A stretch of 64,000 nucleotides of DNA, taken from IMG/VR virus record IMGVR_UViG_3300045970_000382, positions 62,001-126,000 of that record. One strand, 5' to 3'. The position numbers and the translations under genes were made by a program. Shown here piece by piece: positions 9,101-16,241 of this stretch (position 1 is its first letter; each line of letters begins with the position of its first letter). The notes below the pieces were generated by a model. That model saw only the letters and a list, made by a program, of their open reading frames with translations. It had not been told where the DNA came from and searched no databases. This DNA comes from a virus.

Positions 9101-9208
9101 ATTAATCAAAGTGTAAATGGAGTTTATTGGCTTGTATCACCTGATATGATATACAGTGCAGATTATCCTTTTGATAAGAAAGGACTTTATTATATAGGTT
9201 CAGCATGA
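6155..9208 (+). CDS. Large cysteine-rich virion protein
   Basis: About 1018 residues when started at GTG 6155, just after the previous stop; an in-frame TTG at 6140 is the alternative. It is a Ser/Gly/Asn/Tyr-rich beta protein with roughly 30 cysteines. Over half fall between about residues 600 and 900, including motifs such as APCCAKEK and KNCICAQW. There is a serine-rich stretch near QSESSSKQSCGGS. No catalytic motif or named family recognised. It lies in the tail operon and ends overlapping the next ATG by 4 bases. Likely a tail or adsorption component. Confidence 0.6.
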   Translation: MATKILKPTKEATFFAAPFGPYNQFLFNDSGLYVESGALSLQYSGYANINSYFPEQLYTNIETCPITGYLFVNSSRVNSSDGCQEDKVVSVSGTNTAKGVKGFLESIAFGCEKKVDEVECMNPNGNSYTLYRHEIAPKTIIDFPILPIVPSAGGQMAVGQAYLEWRNNWLKSQMTQSYIKGYSFNSSPFALKSEKADICDCDLIDRKYNLKRYVHPQSFSGKTRLFVQSIFGSKEKLMDVEINGITVSVMYHGLAKNTDDTKRKRIASLDKQFTKLHTDDAGNYYLLQVSSSISINALVPSREGRLLQKWLKTKNFDKKKSSVYEAFILSSCSPTKTVNIAGSSLEGVCYQSLGGYGWKSNWRGNEFSIATLDWETPCKAKLFTANVTLTDPVVLYSDEKDRKLASIVEQYEAPEILKKLTKEEREALVPAVVSQYKSIYSLLVTEIPGENPEDPPIKKYCIDGDIHEGEWGWVISNEFNVTPSTKKNLEDELKTKNKQDGGLPYSPTFFKDLADAFIVSESLADSGEFKFPYYADRIFTWDEMYGVFNLELPYDVRDHIGGMAGSGPVYCFYNDKDLLKIVYYQNGAVTPTSTNDNDNSENQCGDAFTRGSTINGGGGGSSSFYIGGIEVLNLAASSYSQSESSSKQSCGGSNLECLEYPPHPGPCNIVYCGTYFWKNFRGSVQGSSFSFSGGQSSKICLVISKYDCETVFMASVTSYSGSHSESQTDGKNCICAQWVSPRRSAAYWQPCFSPLENCTAQGGEAPCCAKEKQYGPKFDQNYGPGQACADIGPTMGVNGAIFIFDVYGFWFNGPNSDAVRAGDNNPDPNRNNFDWSNYSHVDQNAIGWRPSKKGNIPSRGGYCTYRPTTPDCAGEELKFIPQGIQFAYLGSGAAYDSDCNINYSSKSKSMTSSVLKVYAVTRTDETLVLEGTEGYGDLGNMFAGDISAGNAVFTPGCHEWTGEQKFLGRIDPMFPYVESVVTINQSVNGVYWLVSPDMIYSADYPFDKKGLYYIGSA

Positions 9209-9969
9209 AATTACGTCTTTCTTCTGATCCACAAGCTAAACAGATTACTGCTGATGTGGATTCTATCCGAAAGATTTTAAAATCCTGTTTAGTGGATGGG
9301 TATGGTTCTTTTGAAGGTTTAGGTTGGACTCAAGTTTTTGTATCTAATACGGCTGCTGTTTTTAAATCTAAAAATGATGTGGTTTTGATCGTAGAAGAAA
9401 CTCTTGATACCGTAAGTTTTAGAGGTTGTAGTAATGCATCTACTATTTCAGATTATACTTTTTCAGAAAAACATCTTTATAAGTTTTTTCCAACGGTGTA
9501 TCAAAGAGAAAATGGACTTACTCTAAATAAAAGTTCTTTAATAACTAATTGGACATTATTAGGAACGGATAGTTATTTTTATTTCTTTTCTGGTAATTTT
9601 TTATTGTTCTTTGGATCTTTTATGGAAACTAGAACTAATGAATCTGAAATGTTAATATGTTCCTCTTCGTTTGGTACGTTTACAAATACAACAGATGACC
9701 ATATTGTTACTAAAAAGAGTAATAATTTATTTAGTCCAGAATTTGTAGGAAAGATAACAATTTTTGATAAATATAGACAGGGTGAGACTTTTTCTTATGT
9801 AAATATTTATGAAGATCTTTTTTTTGCATTGTTAGGTATTTTACCCGAAGTTTTTGTAGTGGATATACAATCACCTTTTAATGATGGATCTTTTTCTACT
9901 ACTTTTGGTAAAAATATTCTAGTTAAGAATTTTAATGGCAGACCTTTCTTTTTTCAAACAGATGGCTGA
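9205..9969 (+). CDS. Tail/virion protein, paralogue of the 5244 gene
   Basis: A 254-residue protein starting at an ATGA overlap with the preceding gene. The N-terminal segment (IRKILKSCLVDGYGSFEGLG) matches the 5244 product, so both share a domain. The rest is aromatic and beta-rich (YFYFFSGNFLLFFGSF) but reads as beta strands rather than a membrane helix. Structural role inferred from the operon. Confidence 0.6.
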   Translation: MKLRLSSDPQAKQITADVDSIRKILKSCLVDGYGSFEGLGWTQVFVSNTAAVFKSKNDVVLIVEETLDTVSFRGCSNASTISDYTFSEKHLYKFFPTVYQRENGLTLNKSSLITNWTLLGTDSYFYFFSGNFLLFFGSFMETRTNESEMLICSSSFGTFTNTTDDHIVTKKSNNLFSPEFVGKITIFDKYRQGETFSYVNIYEDLFFALLGILPEVFVVDIQSPFNDGSFSTTFGKNILVKNFNGRPFFFQTDG

Positions 9970-10372
9970 TTTAGGTAATTGCGGATTTACTATTAATTCT
10001 TTTAAAGTTAATATAGTGAGTCCTATTTTTAATTATTTTACCAAGTCTTACGGAGTTAGTAGTACAAATGTCTTAACTCCATTGACGGGTAGTATATCTT
10101 TCTCTACAATGTTACCATTGATAGAAAATATAGAAGTAATAACTAAGTCTATCAAAGGTATAACAAGAAAGGACGAAATTCCAACACCTAAACTAGTTCG
10201 TTTATATGATAGACAATCTGGAATAATGATTCATGAAGTTCTCAGCAACCTTGATGGATCATTTGAATTTAATGGGTTAAGTATTACAAAAGAGTTTTAT
10301 GTAATAGTTTTAGATGATGGTGACAGCATCTATAATGCCTTAATAGAAGATCATTTATTTGCCTTATGTTAA
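9962..10372 (+). CDS. Tail-associated protein with a carboxypeptidase-regulatory-like domain
   Basis: About 136 residues from ATG 9962, which overlaps the previous stop by 8 bases; an upstream in-frame ATG at 9935 would give 145. The C-terminal 60 residues (LVRLYDRQSGIMIHEVLSN...DGSFEFNGLSITKEFYVIVLD) have the pattern of the CarboxypepD_reg/transthyretin-like beta-sandwich often found in phage tail proteins. It likely contributes an Ig-like domain to the tail tip or fibre. Confidence 0.65.
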   Translation: MADLGNCGFTINSFKVNIVSPIFNYFTKSYGVSSTNVLTPLTGSISFSTMLPLIENIEVITKSIKGITRKDEIPTPKLVRLYDRQSGIMIHEVLSNLDGSFEFNGLSITKEFYVIVLDDGDSIYNALIEDHLFALC

Positions 10373-10384
10373 ACAGGATAAAAC

Positions 10385-10801
10385 ATGATACCTCAAAATG
10401 AAGAAGATGTAGAATACTTAACAAGGGGAGATAGACGTCCCCAAAGGTATAATTCTCAATCAGGTGGTAGTCCTGATGAACATGGTTGTAATAAAGATTA
10501 TCCTTTTGCAGATATTCTACCTAAAGATGAAGCTTATATAGATTTTTTAAAAAATAAAGAAGTGGTAGGAATAGCTGTTAATGATATTGGTATGAAATGT
10601 TCCAGTGTTATGAATTTTGTTCATAATCTTAAAAATTATTATCCTGAAGAACTTTTAAAAAATAATATAGAAGGATTACAAAATTCTGTCACTAGTCTTA
10701 ATTCTGCTTTAACAGAATTACAAGAATATTTACTTGCCAGAGAAAAACTTGCCAGAGAAGTGCTTAAGTCTGGTAGTACTTGGATAAGACGATCTTTGTA
10801 A
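10385..10801 (+). CDS. Hypothetical tail-operon protein
   Basis: A 138-residue hydrophilic protein with a disordered N-terminus (TRGDRRPQRYNSQSGGSPDE) and a helical C-terminal half with a likely coiled coil (LLKNNIEGLQNSVTSLNSAL...LAREKLAREVLKS). The start follows AACAGGATAAAAC. It sits among tail genes with 9- to 12-base spacers. Family not recognised. Confidence 0.55.
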   Translation: MIPQNEEDVEYLTRGDRRPQRYNSQSGGSPDEHGCNKDYPFADILPKDEAYIDFLKNKEVVGIAVNDIGMKCSSVMNFVHNLKNYYPEELLKNNIEGLQNSVTSLNSALTELQEYLLAREKLAREVLKSGSTWIRRSL

Positions 10802-10810
10802 GGAATTAAT

Positions 10811-11227
10811 GTGGCAGCTTGTATATTTGATCTTATAATTGAACAAGGATCTCTTTATGAAGCATTATTTTCTTGGACTGACGACCAAGATGTACCTATT
10901 AATTTGTCAGGTTGGTCTGCTAGGATGCAAATTAGATCTACTGTAGAATCGAATGTTGTTTTAGTAGATTTGTCTACTGAAAATGAAGGTATTTTACTGA
11001 CTTACAATAACCCAGGAACAATCCTCATTCGTCTCACTACTAGACAGACTAATGCTTTTACTTGGGTAACAGGTGTATATGATTTAGAATTATACAGCCC
11101 TCAATTTGAAAGTTATCGGCTTATAAAAGGAAAAGTTAAAATAGATCCTCAGGTAACTAGAGTTCCGCCCATGATTATAGGTGTATTTAATTTTACAACA
11201 GGACCTGTGATTAGTCTCATATCTTGA
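10811..11227 (+). CDS. Baseplate/fibre-associated beta-sandwich protein (BppU-N-like pattern)
   Basis: A 138-residue protein from a GTG start preceded by AAGGAATTAAT. It follows the pattern of small phage proteins with I.QG..Y...F.W.D..g.p.dLsGW.ArMqIR at the start and GVYDLELYSP...LI.GKVKIDPQVTR at the end. These proteins usually lie next to fibre genes and resemble the N-terminal domain of BppU-type baseplate proteins. It probably forms a small structural module at the fibre base. Function beyond that is unknown. Confidence 0.6.
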   Translation: MAACIFDLIIEQGSLYEALFSWTDDQDVPINLSGWSARMQIRSTVESNVVLVDLSTENEGILLTYNNPGTILIRLTTRQTNAFTWVTGVYDLELYSPQFESYRLIKGKVKIDPQVTRVPPMIIGVFNFTTGPVISLIS

Positions 11228-11242
11228 TAAAAGAGGTTCTGA

Positions 11243-11635
11243 ATGGCTGTTATCCCAGGTCAACCTGATAAAGTATTAAAAAATTCTAATAGAATAGTTC
11301 TTATAAAAAGAGAAGTAATTAGAAGAGTTGTAACGACACATGAACAAGGCCCTCCTGGTGTATCTGGACTACCTGGATTAAAGGGTTCTGAAGGTGTACA
11401 AGGGCCACAAGGCCCTTTAGGTTTAACTCCTATTCCCAATCAATTAGTATTTTTCATTACTGAGAATACTAGAAATAGATTTACACTTTCATCTGTTCCT
11501 ATAGTTAATTCTGTTTTAGTAGCCATGAATGGAGTATTCCAGCATGGTTGGACTTTAGATGGATTAGATATAGTATTAAACACTCCAGCGGAAAAAGATG
11601 ATTTCATTTTAGTTTTCTGGTTTGAAAGCGTATAG
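11243..11635 (+). CDS. Short collagen-like fibre protein
   Basis: A 130-residue protein with a short collagen-type stretch (GPPGVSGLPGLKGSEGVQGP, about residues 37-56, continuing QGPLG) between a basic N-terminus and a C-terminal beta domain (VLVAMNGVFQHGWTLDGLDI). The C-terminal motif recurs in the neighbouring fibre genes (VYLNGVLQELTADYAF, AYLNGILQALTDDYTY). Collagen triplets in phages form trimeric fibre shafts, so this is likely a small tail-fibre subunit. Confidence 0.7.
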   Translation: MAVIPGQPDKVLKNSNRIVLIKREVIRRVVTTHEQGPPGVSGLPGLKGSEGVQGPQGPLGLTPIPNQLVFFITENTRNRFTLSSVPIVNSVLVAMNGVFQHGWTLDGLDIVLNTPAEKDDFILVFWFESV

Positions 11636-11672
11636 TAAAGAATTATTTTATTAGATTATCAGGATAAGTACC

Positions 11673-12431
11673 ATGACCGTTTCTACAATTAAAGGCAGTC
11701 AAATTAGACTGGGTGCAATTACCGCTGCACATTTAGCCGCAGATGCGGTGTATATTGCCAATGCATTTAATTATGTGAGTGGTATTGCTGGTGGGGCTAC
11801 AGGTTCAGCAACAGATTTAGCACTACAGAGTGCTGATGGAAAACGTGCTGGATCGTATTATAAAGTCACTACTGCGGGTTACTTTAAGGTATCTGCACCT
11901 GTAGTAGAACCATTAGATCCAGATTTACAAGCCGAGTTTTATGTTAATAATAATGACGGGTTAGTTTGGAATACGGGCGGTACTGTTGATATTATTGATA
12001 ACTCTAATTCCACTTTAACAGGTACAGATCATTTAATTGGCGTATCAGGTTCCACTAACTTAGGTTACACTGTCACTATACATAGTGACTTCACCACTAA
12101 GGTTTCAAATTTAGAATCAGCCGTTGGTACAATAGGTAGTTTAGCGACTACTGCAACAGACTTGGTTGCTGCTATCAATGAAGTCCACGGTGAGTTAGTT
12201 GCCGCTGCTCCAGTATTTGTCCACGAAACACCTGCAGGTGATATTGATGGTGCTAATAAGGCTTATCTTATCACAGATACATCTATTGCTGGAACTGTTC
12301 AAGTTTATTTGAATGGAGTTTTACAAGAATTAACTGCTGACTATGCTTTTGCCACCAAGACCATCACATTCGTAGATGCTCCTGTTGTAGATGATAAAGT
12401 ATCTACCATTTATTACAAATTAGCGGCCTAA
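11673..12431 (+). CDS. Tail fibre protein, paralogue 1
   Basis: A 252-residue protein starting with the anchor-like segment MTVSTIKGSQIRLGAITAAH, then a beta-rich body and a central heptad-like segment (VSNLESAVGTIGSLATTATD). It closes with a VYLNGVLQ domain. The next gene is homologous over its full length, and the 13255 gene shares the N-terminal TQIRGTQILD-type motif. This suggests a shared attachment domain used by several small fibres. GC content is somewhat higher here than in the flanking genes. Confidence 0.7.
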   Translation: MTVSTIKGSQIRLGAITAAHLAADAVYIANAFNYVSGIAGGATGSATDLALQSADGKRAGSYYKVTTAGYFKVSAPVVEPLDPDLQAEFYVNNNDGLVWNTGGTVDIIDNSNSTLTGTDHLIGVSGSTNLGYTVTIHSDFTTKVSNLESAVGTIGSLATTATDLVAAINEVHGELVAAAPVFVHETPAGDIDGANKAYLITDTSIAGTVQVYLNGVLQELTADYAFATKTITFVDAPVVDDKVSTIYYKLAA

Positions 12432-12458
12432 TATTCGTAGATTTAGGGAGATATTATT

Positions 12459-13205
12459 ATGACAATTTCTACAATTCATGGCTCACAGATACGGTTGGGA
12501 GCGATTACTGCCGCCCACTTGGCTGCGAGTGCAAAATATATCAGTAATGCCTTTAATTATGTAGGTACTATTGAAGGTGGTTTAACAGGTTCAGGTACAG
12601 ACCTTTCGTTACAAAGTGCTGACGGAAAAAGACCTGGATCATATTACAAAGTGATTACCGCTGGTTTTTTTAAAGTAGATGCAGGTGCTCAATTTTATGC
12701 CAACATCAATGATGGTCTGGTTTGGAATTTAAGTGGTTCTGTTGATATTATTGATAATACGGGCACTCTTATTTCTGGTGACACTGGTCTTATTGATGTG
12801 TCAGGAACCGTGGATGATGGTTTTACGGTTACGGTTGCAGATGCTTTTACTGGTAGAGTCACTACTCTTGAAACAAATGTTGATACTGTTGCTAATTTAG
12901 ATACCGATTCTAAAAACTTGGTGGGAGCTATTAATGAGCTTCATGCTGCTATAGTACCTCCAGCTCCAGTTTATGTACGGCAACAGCCCACTACAGGTGC
13001 TATTAATAGCACTAATTTAGATTATACGTTAGAATTTGCTCCTATAGCTGGAACTTTGTTAGCGTATTTGAATGGAATTTTACAGGCACTGACTGATGAT
13101 TATACTTATGCTGCACCTAACGATGTACCTACTGTATCTTTTGTAGAAGGTGGAGCACCTAAAACAGATAGTGTGTTGACGTTCCTTTATTTTAAATTAG
13201 GTTAA
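12459..13205 (+). CDS. Tail fibre protein, paralogue 2
   Basis: A 248-residue protein beginning MTISTIHGSQIRLGAITAAH and clearly duplicated from the preceding gene. The two share the anchor, the DLSLQSADGKRPGSYYKV and LVWNLSGSVDIIDN segments, the heptad region and the YLNGILQALTDDY C-terminus. The main differences are a deletion after FKV and scattered substitutions. The pair could assemble as heteromers or serve as alternative fibres. Confidence 0.7.
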   Translation: MTISTIHGSQIRLGAITAAHLAASAKYISNAFNYVGTIEGGLTGSGTDLSLQSADGKRPGSYYKVITAGFFKVDAGAQFYANINDGLVWNLSGSVDIIDNTGTLISGDTGLIDVSGTVDDGFTVTVADAFTGRVTTLETNVDTVANLDTDSKNLVGAINELHAAIVPPAPVYVRQQPTTGAINSTNLDYTLEFAPIAGTLLAYLNGILQALTDDYTYAAPNDVPTVSFVEGGAPKTDSVLTFLYFKLG

Positions 13206-13254
13206 GCTATTGTGGTGGTGAGGGATAAGTCTTGCCACTATTTAAGGAGCTATC

Positions 13255-13521
13255 ATGGCTAGAACACAAATTCGCGGTACTCAGATATTAGATAAGACTA
13301 TTGAACCGATAGATTTGTCTGTTGATTACGCTTTAGCTAATAATGTTTCTTATCAATTTTTGCCTGTTCTTAAACACGACTCTTTTATAGCTAAAGTCCC
13401 ACCACCCCAATTCTTAGCAATTTTTACTCGTAGTCAAACTTACACCCAGTTAGTCATTTATTTGGGACTCTTACCCGTGGTTACTAGAGCGGGTTCTACT
13501 GTGCAGGTGCAATTATCATGA
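13255..13521 (+). CDS. Small fibre-associated protein with TQIRGTQI anchor motif
   Basis: An 88-residue protein starting MARTQIRGTQILDKTIEPID, which matches the anchor region of the two preceding fibre proteins. The remainder is a short beta-rich segment. RBS AAGGAG is clear. Its end overlaps the next start by 4 bases. It looks like a minimal attachment adaptor or a shortened fibre. Confidence 0.6.
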   Translation: MARTQIRGTQILDKTIEPIDLSVDYALANNVSYQFLPVLKHDSFIAKVPPPQFLAIFTRSQTYTQLVIYLGLLPVVTRAGSTVQVQLS

Positions 13522-13754
13522 CCCAACGTTATCCCTTAGTTTTGAACGGTGTGCAGATTCAGGAAATACAGGCGGGTGAATTTTTAGCTGTGCCAGAGTT
13601 GTTTGCAGACAATGGTGTGGTTTGCAATAAACAAACTATAGATACCAGCATCACATTCCCAGAAGCCACCAATGTTATTTCAGTGGGAACACTAACCATA
13701 AGCCCAGGTGTCACTGTCACTCTGGGTGCAGGCCAGAAATGGTCTATCATTTAA
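13518..13754 (+). CDS. Small hypothetical fibre-operon protein
   Basis: A 78-residue protein coupled to the preceding gene by ATGA. The sequence (LVLNGVQIQEIQAGEFLAVP...VGTLTISPGVTVTLGAGQKW) reads as two beta segments, the second resembling a short pectate-lyase-like or fibre-tip repeat. Family not recognised. Confidence 0.5.
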   Translation: MTQRYPLVLNGVQIQEIQAGEFLAVPELFADNGVVCNKQTIDTSITFPEATNVISVGTLTISPGVTVTLGAGQKWSII

Positions 13755-13767
13755 AGGCAGGTTTAAT

Positions 13768-14421
13768 ATGACCACTGTAGTAAAAACTAATAGTTCAGGA
13801 TATTCGGTCACACCAGGTGTGGATAATATCTTTGAATTTAAAACCAATGATATACTAGCTCTCACAATCAATGCTTCTCAAGTCGTTTCCTTAGTAAATC
13901 CATTACCTGTAAATTCGGGAGGTATTGGTTTTGCTGCTCCAGGTATGGTTGGTAACATTTTAAGAAGCAATGGCACTATCTGGGAATCAGTAGCACCTAC
14001 ACCTACTATTACCGATGACACTACCACCAATGTTCTTCAATATTTGGGTATGTCCAGAGCCACGTCAGGGGCTTGGATCACTGATTATATTTGTACCTCT
14101 AAGTTGAATTTTAATCCGTTTACTGGTGTATTAACTTCCTTTTTATTCAATGCTTCTTCTGACGTGACTCTGAAAGAAAATATTACACCTATTGTAAACG
14201 GTTTGTCTACTATAGAAAGTCTTAATGGTGTTAGTTTCAATTGGAAAGATAGTCAGTTACCATCCATAGGTTTAATTGCTCAGGAAGTTGAAAAGGTTTG
14301 TCCCATATTGGTATCGGAAGAAGATGGTTTAAAGTCTTTGAACTACAATGGCATCATTGGCTTGTTAGTAGAAGCGGTTAAGGAATTGTCGGCACGGGTT
14401 AAAGAATTGGAGAACGGATAA
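13768..14421 (+). CDS. Tail fibre with C-terminal S74 intramolecular chaperone
   Basis: About 217 residues from ATG 13768; an upstream in-frame start at 13708 would overlap the previous gene. The last 85 residues match the Peptidase_S74/endosialidase chaperone: SSDVTLKENITPI, then LSTIESLNGVSFNWK, then SIGLIAQEVEKVCPILV, then LNYNGIIGLLVEAVKELSAR. These domains trimerise and fold fibres, then usually cleave themselves off just before the conserved Ser-Asp. The body upstream is short, so this is a small trimeric fibre or spike. The end overlaps the first RCC1-like gene. Confidence 0.85.
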   Translation: MTTVVKTNSSGYSVTPGVDNIFEFKTNDILALTINASQVVSLVNPLPVNSGGIGFAAPGMVGNILRSNGTIWESVAPTPTITDDTTTNVLQYLGMSRATSGAWITDYICTSKLNFNPFTGVLTSFLFNASSDVTLKENITPIVNGLSTIESLNGVSFNWKDSQLPSIGLIAQEVEKVCPILVSEEDGLKSLNYNGIIGLLVEAVKELSARVKELENG

Positions 14422-15581
14422 TGGCCTCTAACTATACTGAAGATGACCCTGTTTTTGGCACTGTAGACTTGGATGACGAGTATATAACTGATGCTTGGTT
14501 GGTTGACAGATATGTGGGTAATACATTATGGTCTTTTGGATATAATAATAATGGACAATTAGGTAACGGTACAATTATTGATTATTCTAGCCCTATTCAG
14601 ATAGGTTCACTAACTAACTGGAAACAAGTTGCTTGTGAATATAGACATACTTTAGCTATTAAAACTGACGGCACTTTATGGGCTTGTGGATATAATGATT
14701 ATGGGCAATTAGGTAACGGTACAGCTATTTATTATTCTAGTCCTATTCAAGTAGGTAGCTTAACTAATTGGAAACAAGTTGCTGGTGGATATAAAAATAC
14801 TTTAGCTATTAAAACAGATAATACATTATGGGCTTGTGGATATAATTATTATGGACAATTAGGCAACGATACAACTATTGCTTATTCAAGTCCAATCCAA
14901 ATTGGTAGTCTGACTAACTGGAAACAAGTTGCTTGTGGGCGCTATCACACTGTAGCCATTAAGACAGACGGCACTTTATGGAGTTGTGGATATAATTATT
15001 ATGCTCAATTAGGTAATGGTACAGTTATTAAATATTCTAGTCCTATCCAAATTGGTTCATTGACTGATTGGAAACAAGTAGTTAGTGAGCAATACTCTAC
15101 ATTAGCTATTAAGACAAATGGAACTTTATGGGCTTTTGGATATAATGGTAATGGACAATTAGGCAATGGTACAACCATTAATTACTCTAGTCCTATTCAA
15201 ATTGGTTCATTGACTAATTGGAAACAAGTTGCTGGTGGATATTTTTTTACTGTAGCCATTAAGACAGATGGAACTTTATGGGGGTTTGGTACTAATTCTT
15301 ATGGACAATTAGGCAATAATACACGTATTCATTATTCCAGCCCCATTCAAGTAGGTAGCTTAACTGACTGGAAACAAGTTGCTTGTGGAAATAGTACTTT
15401 AGCTATTAAAACTGACGGCACTTTATGGGCTTTTGGATATAATGATTATGGACAGTTAGGTAATAGCACATCTATTAATTATTCCAGCCCTATCCAAATA
15501 AGCAGCCTGACTAATTGGAAACAAGTTGCTTGTGGAGATAAACATACTGTAGCAGTCACATTTAAAGATATAGGAGATTAA
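14421..15581 (+). CDS. RCC1-like seven-bladed beta-propeller fibre protein 1
   Basis: A 386-residue protein with an N-terminal anchor of about 37 residues (DLDDEYITDAWLVDRYVGN) followed by seven 50-residue RCC1/alpha-tubulin-suppressor-like repeats. The repeat frame is LWAFGYN..GQLGNGT..., then YSSPIQIGSL, then TNWKQVACG, then HTLAIKTDGT. Seven repeats would close one propeller. Variation concentrates after LWxxG, in the segment before YSSPIQ, and before the H/T-AIKTDGT strand. The position after S74 fibre genes suggests a receptor-binding head. Homologous genes lie at 16242 and 17435. Confidence 0.8.
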   Translation: MASNYTEDDPVFGTVDLDDEYITDAWLVDRYVGNTLWSFGYNNNGQLGNGTIIDYSSPIQIGSLTNWKQVACEYRHTLAIKTDGTLWACGYNDYGQLGNGTAIYYSSPIQVGSLTNWKQVAGGYKNTLAIKTDNTLWACGYNYYGQLGNDTTIAYSSPIQIGSLTNWKQVACGRYHTVAIKTDGTLWSCGYNYYAQLGNGTVIKYSSPIQIGSLTDWKQVVSEQYSTLAIKTNGTLWAFGYNGNGQLGNGTTINYSSPIQIGSLTNWKQVAGGYFFTVAIKTDGTLWGFGTNSYGQLGNNTRIHYSSPIQVGSLTDWKQVACGNSTLAIKTDGTLWAFGYNDYGQLGNSTSINYSSPIQISSLTNWKQVACGDKHTVAVTFKDIGD

Positions 15582-15583
15582 AA

Positions 15584-16240
15584 ATGCAATATTTACTGAC
15601 CGAAAACAAATCTGTACTGCTAGGCCCGATTGATTGGAAACCAAGATTCATACAATCAGAGCTAGATGATTTAGAGGTAGACTTTAAAATACCTATCGCA
15701 GAACCAGGTTATTTGGCTATTAATGAAACCTTGGAAATTATTCCGGTAATCACGTCTTATAAGCCAGCCGTGGATTTCAATTTTGAACATTTGGCAGGGC
15801 CATTCTATACCTTCACCAACAATGGGGCACATGAAGTCTATAGCTCCTATCGTTTGTCGTTAGACATTATCAAGGAGAATTTACATGCCATTGCTGCAAT
15901 GGCAAGGTTCAGAAAGGAAGAACTGGGTACTAAAACCACTATCCAGAACTTGGAAGTGACTGTAGACACCACCCGAAGTAGCAGAAACATCTTCGTACAA
16001 AAATACTTATTGATGAGTGAGTCTGATACTGTGTTGTTAAAGTTTGCTGAAGGTTGGTTTACGGTGACTAAAGCAGAATTAGGTCAAGTTGTGCAAGCGG
16101 GTAATAATTATATCCAAGCTCAATTCGATGCTGAAAAGGTTAAGTTGGGTGAGATAGATGCTCATGACACTTTTGAAGGTCTGCAAGCTGTAGTTATTAT
16201 ACCACTACCTGAAGTACCAGAAGCTCCTTTAGGAGGCTGA
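15584..16240 (+). CDS. DUF4376-like tail fibre accessory protein
   Basis: A 218-residue protein. Its C-terminal half matches the DUF4376 pattern seen near phage fibre genes: ARFRKEELGTKT, then LEVTVDTTRSSRNIFVQKYL, then LLKFAEGWFTVTKAELGQVV, then YIQAQFDAEK. It sits between two propeller genes. Members are often linked with tail-fibre assembly, so a chaperone or adaptor role for the propeller fibres is plausible but inferred. Its higher GC and codon use differ from the propeller genes. Confidence 0.65.
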   Translation: MQYLLTENKSVLLGPIDWKPRFIQSELDDLEVDFKIPIAEPGYLAINETLEIIPVITSYKPAVDFNFEHLAGPFYTFTNNGAHEVYSSYRLSLDIIKENLHAIAAMARFRKEELGTKTTIQNLEVTVDTTRSSRNIFVQKYLLMSESDTVLLKFAEGWFTVTKAELGQVVQAGNNYIQAQFDAEKVKLGEIDAHDTFEGLQAVVIIPLPEVPEAPLGG

Positions 16241-16241
16241 T

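Noticed and set aside
13559-13750. Minus-strand ORF inside the fibre region
   Set aside because: Wholly antisense to the 13518 gene, with no RBS or recognisable domain.
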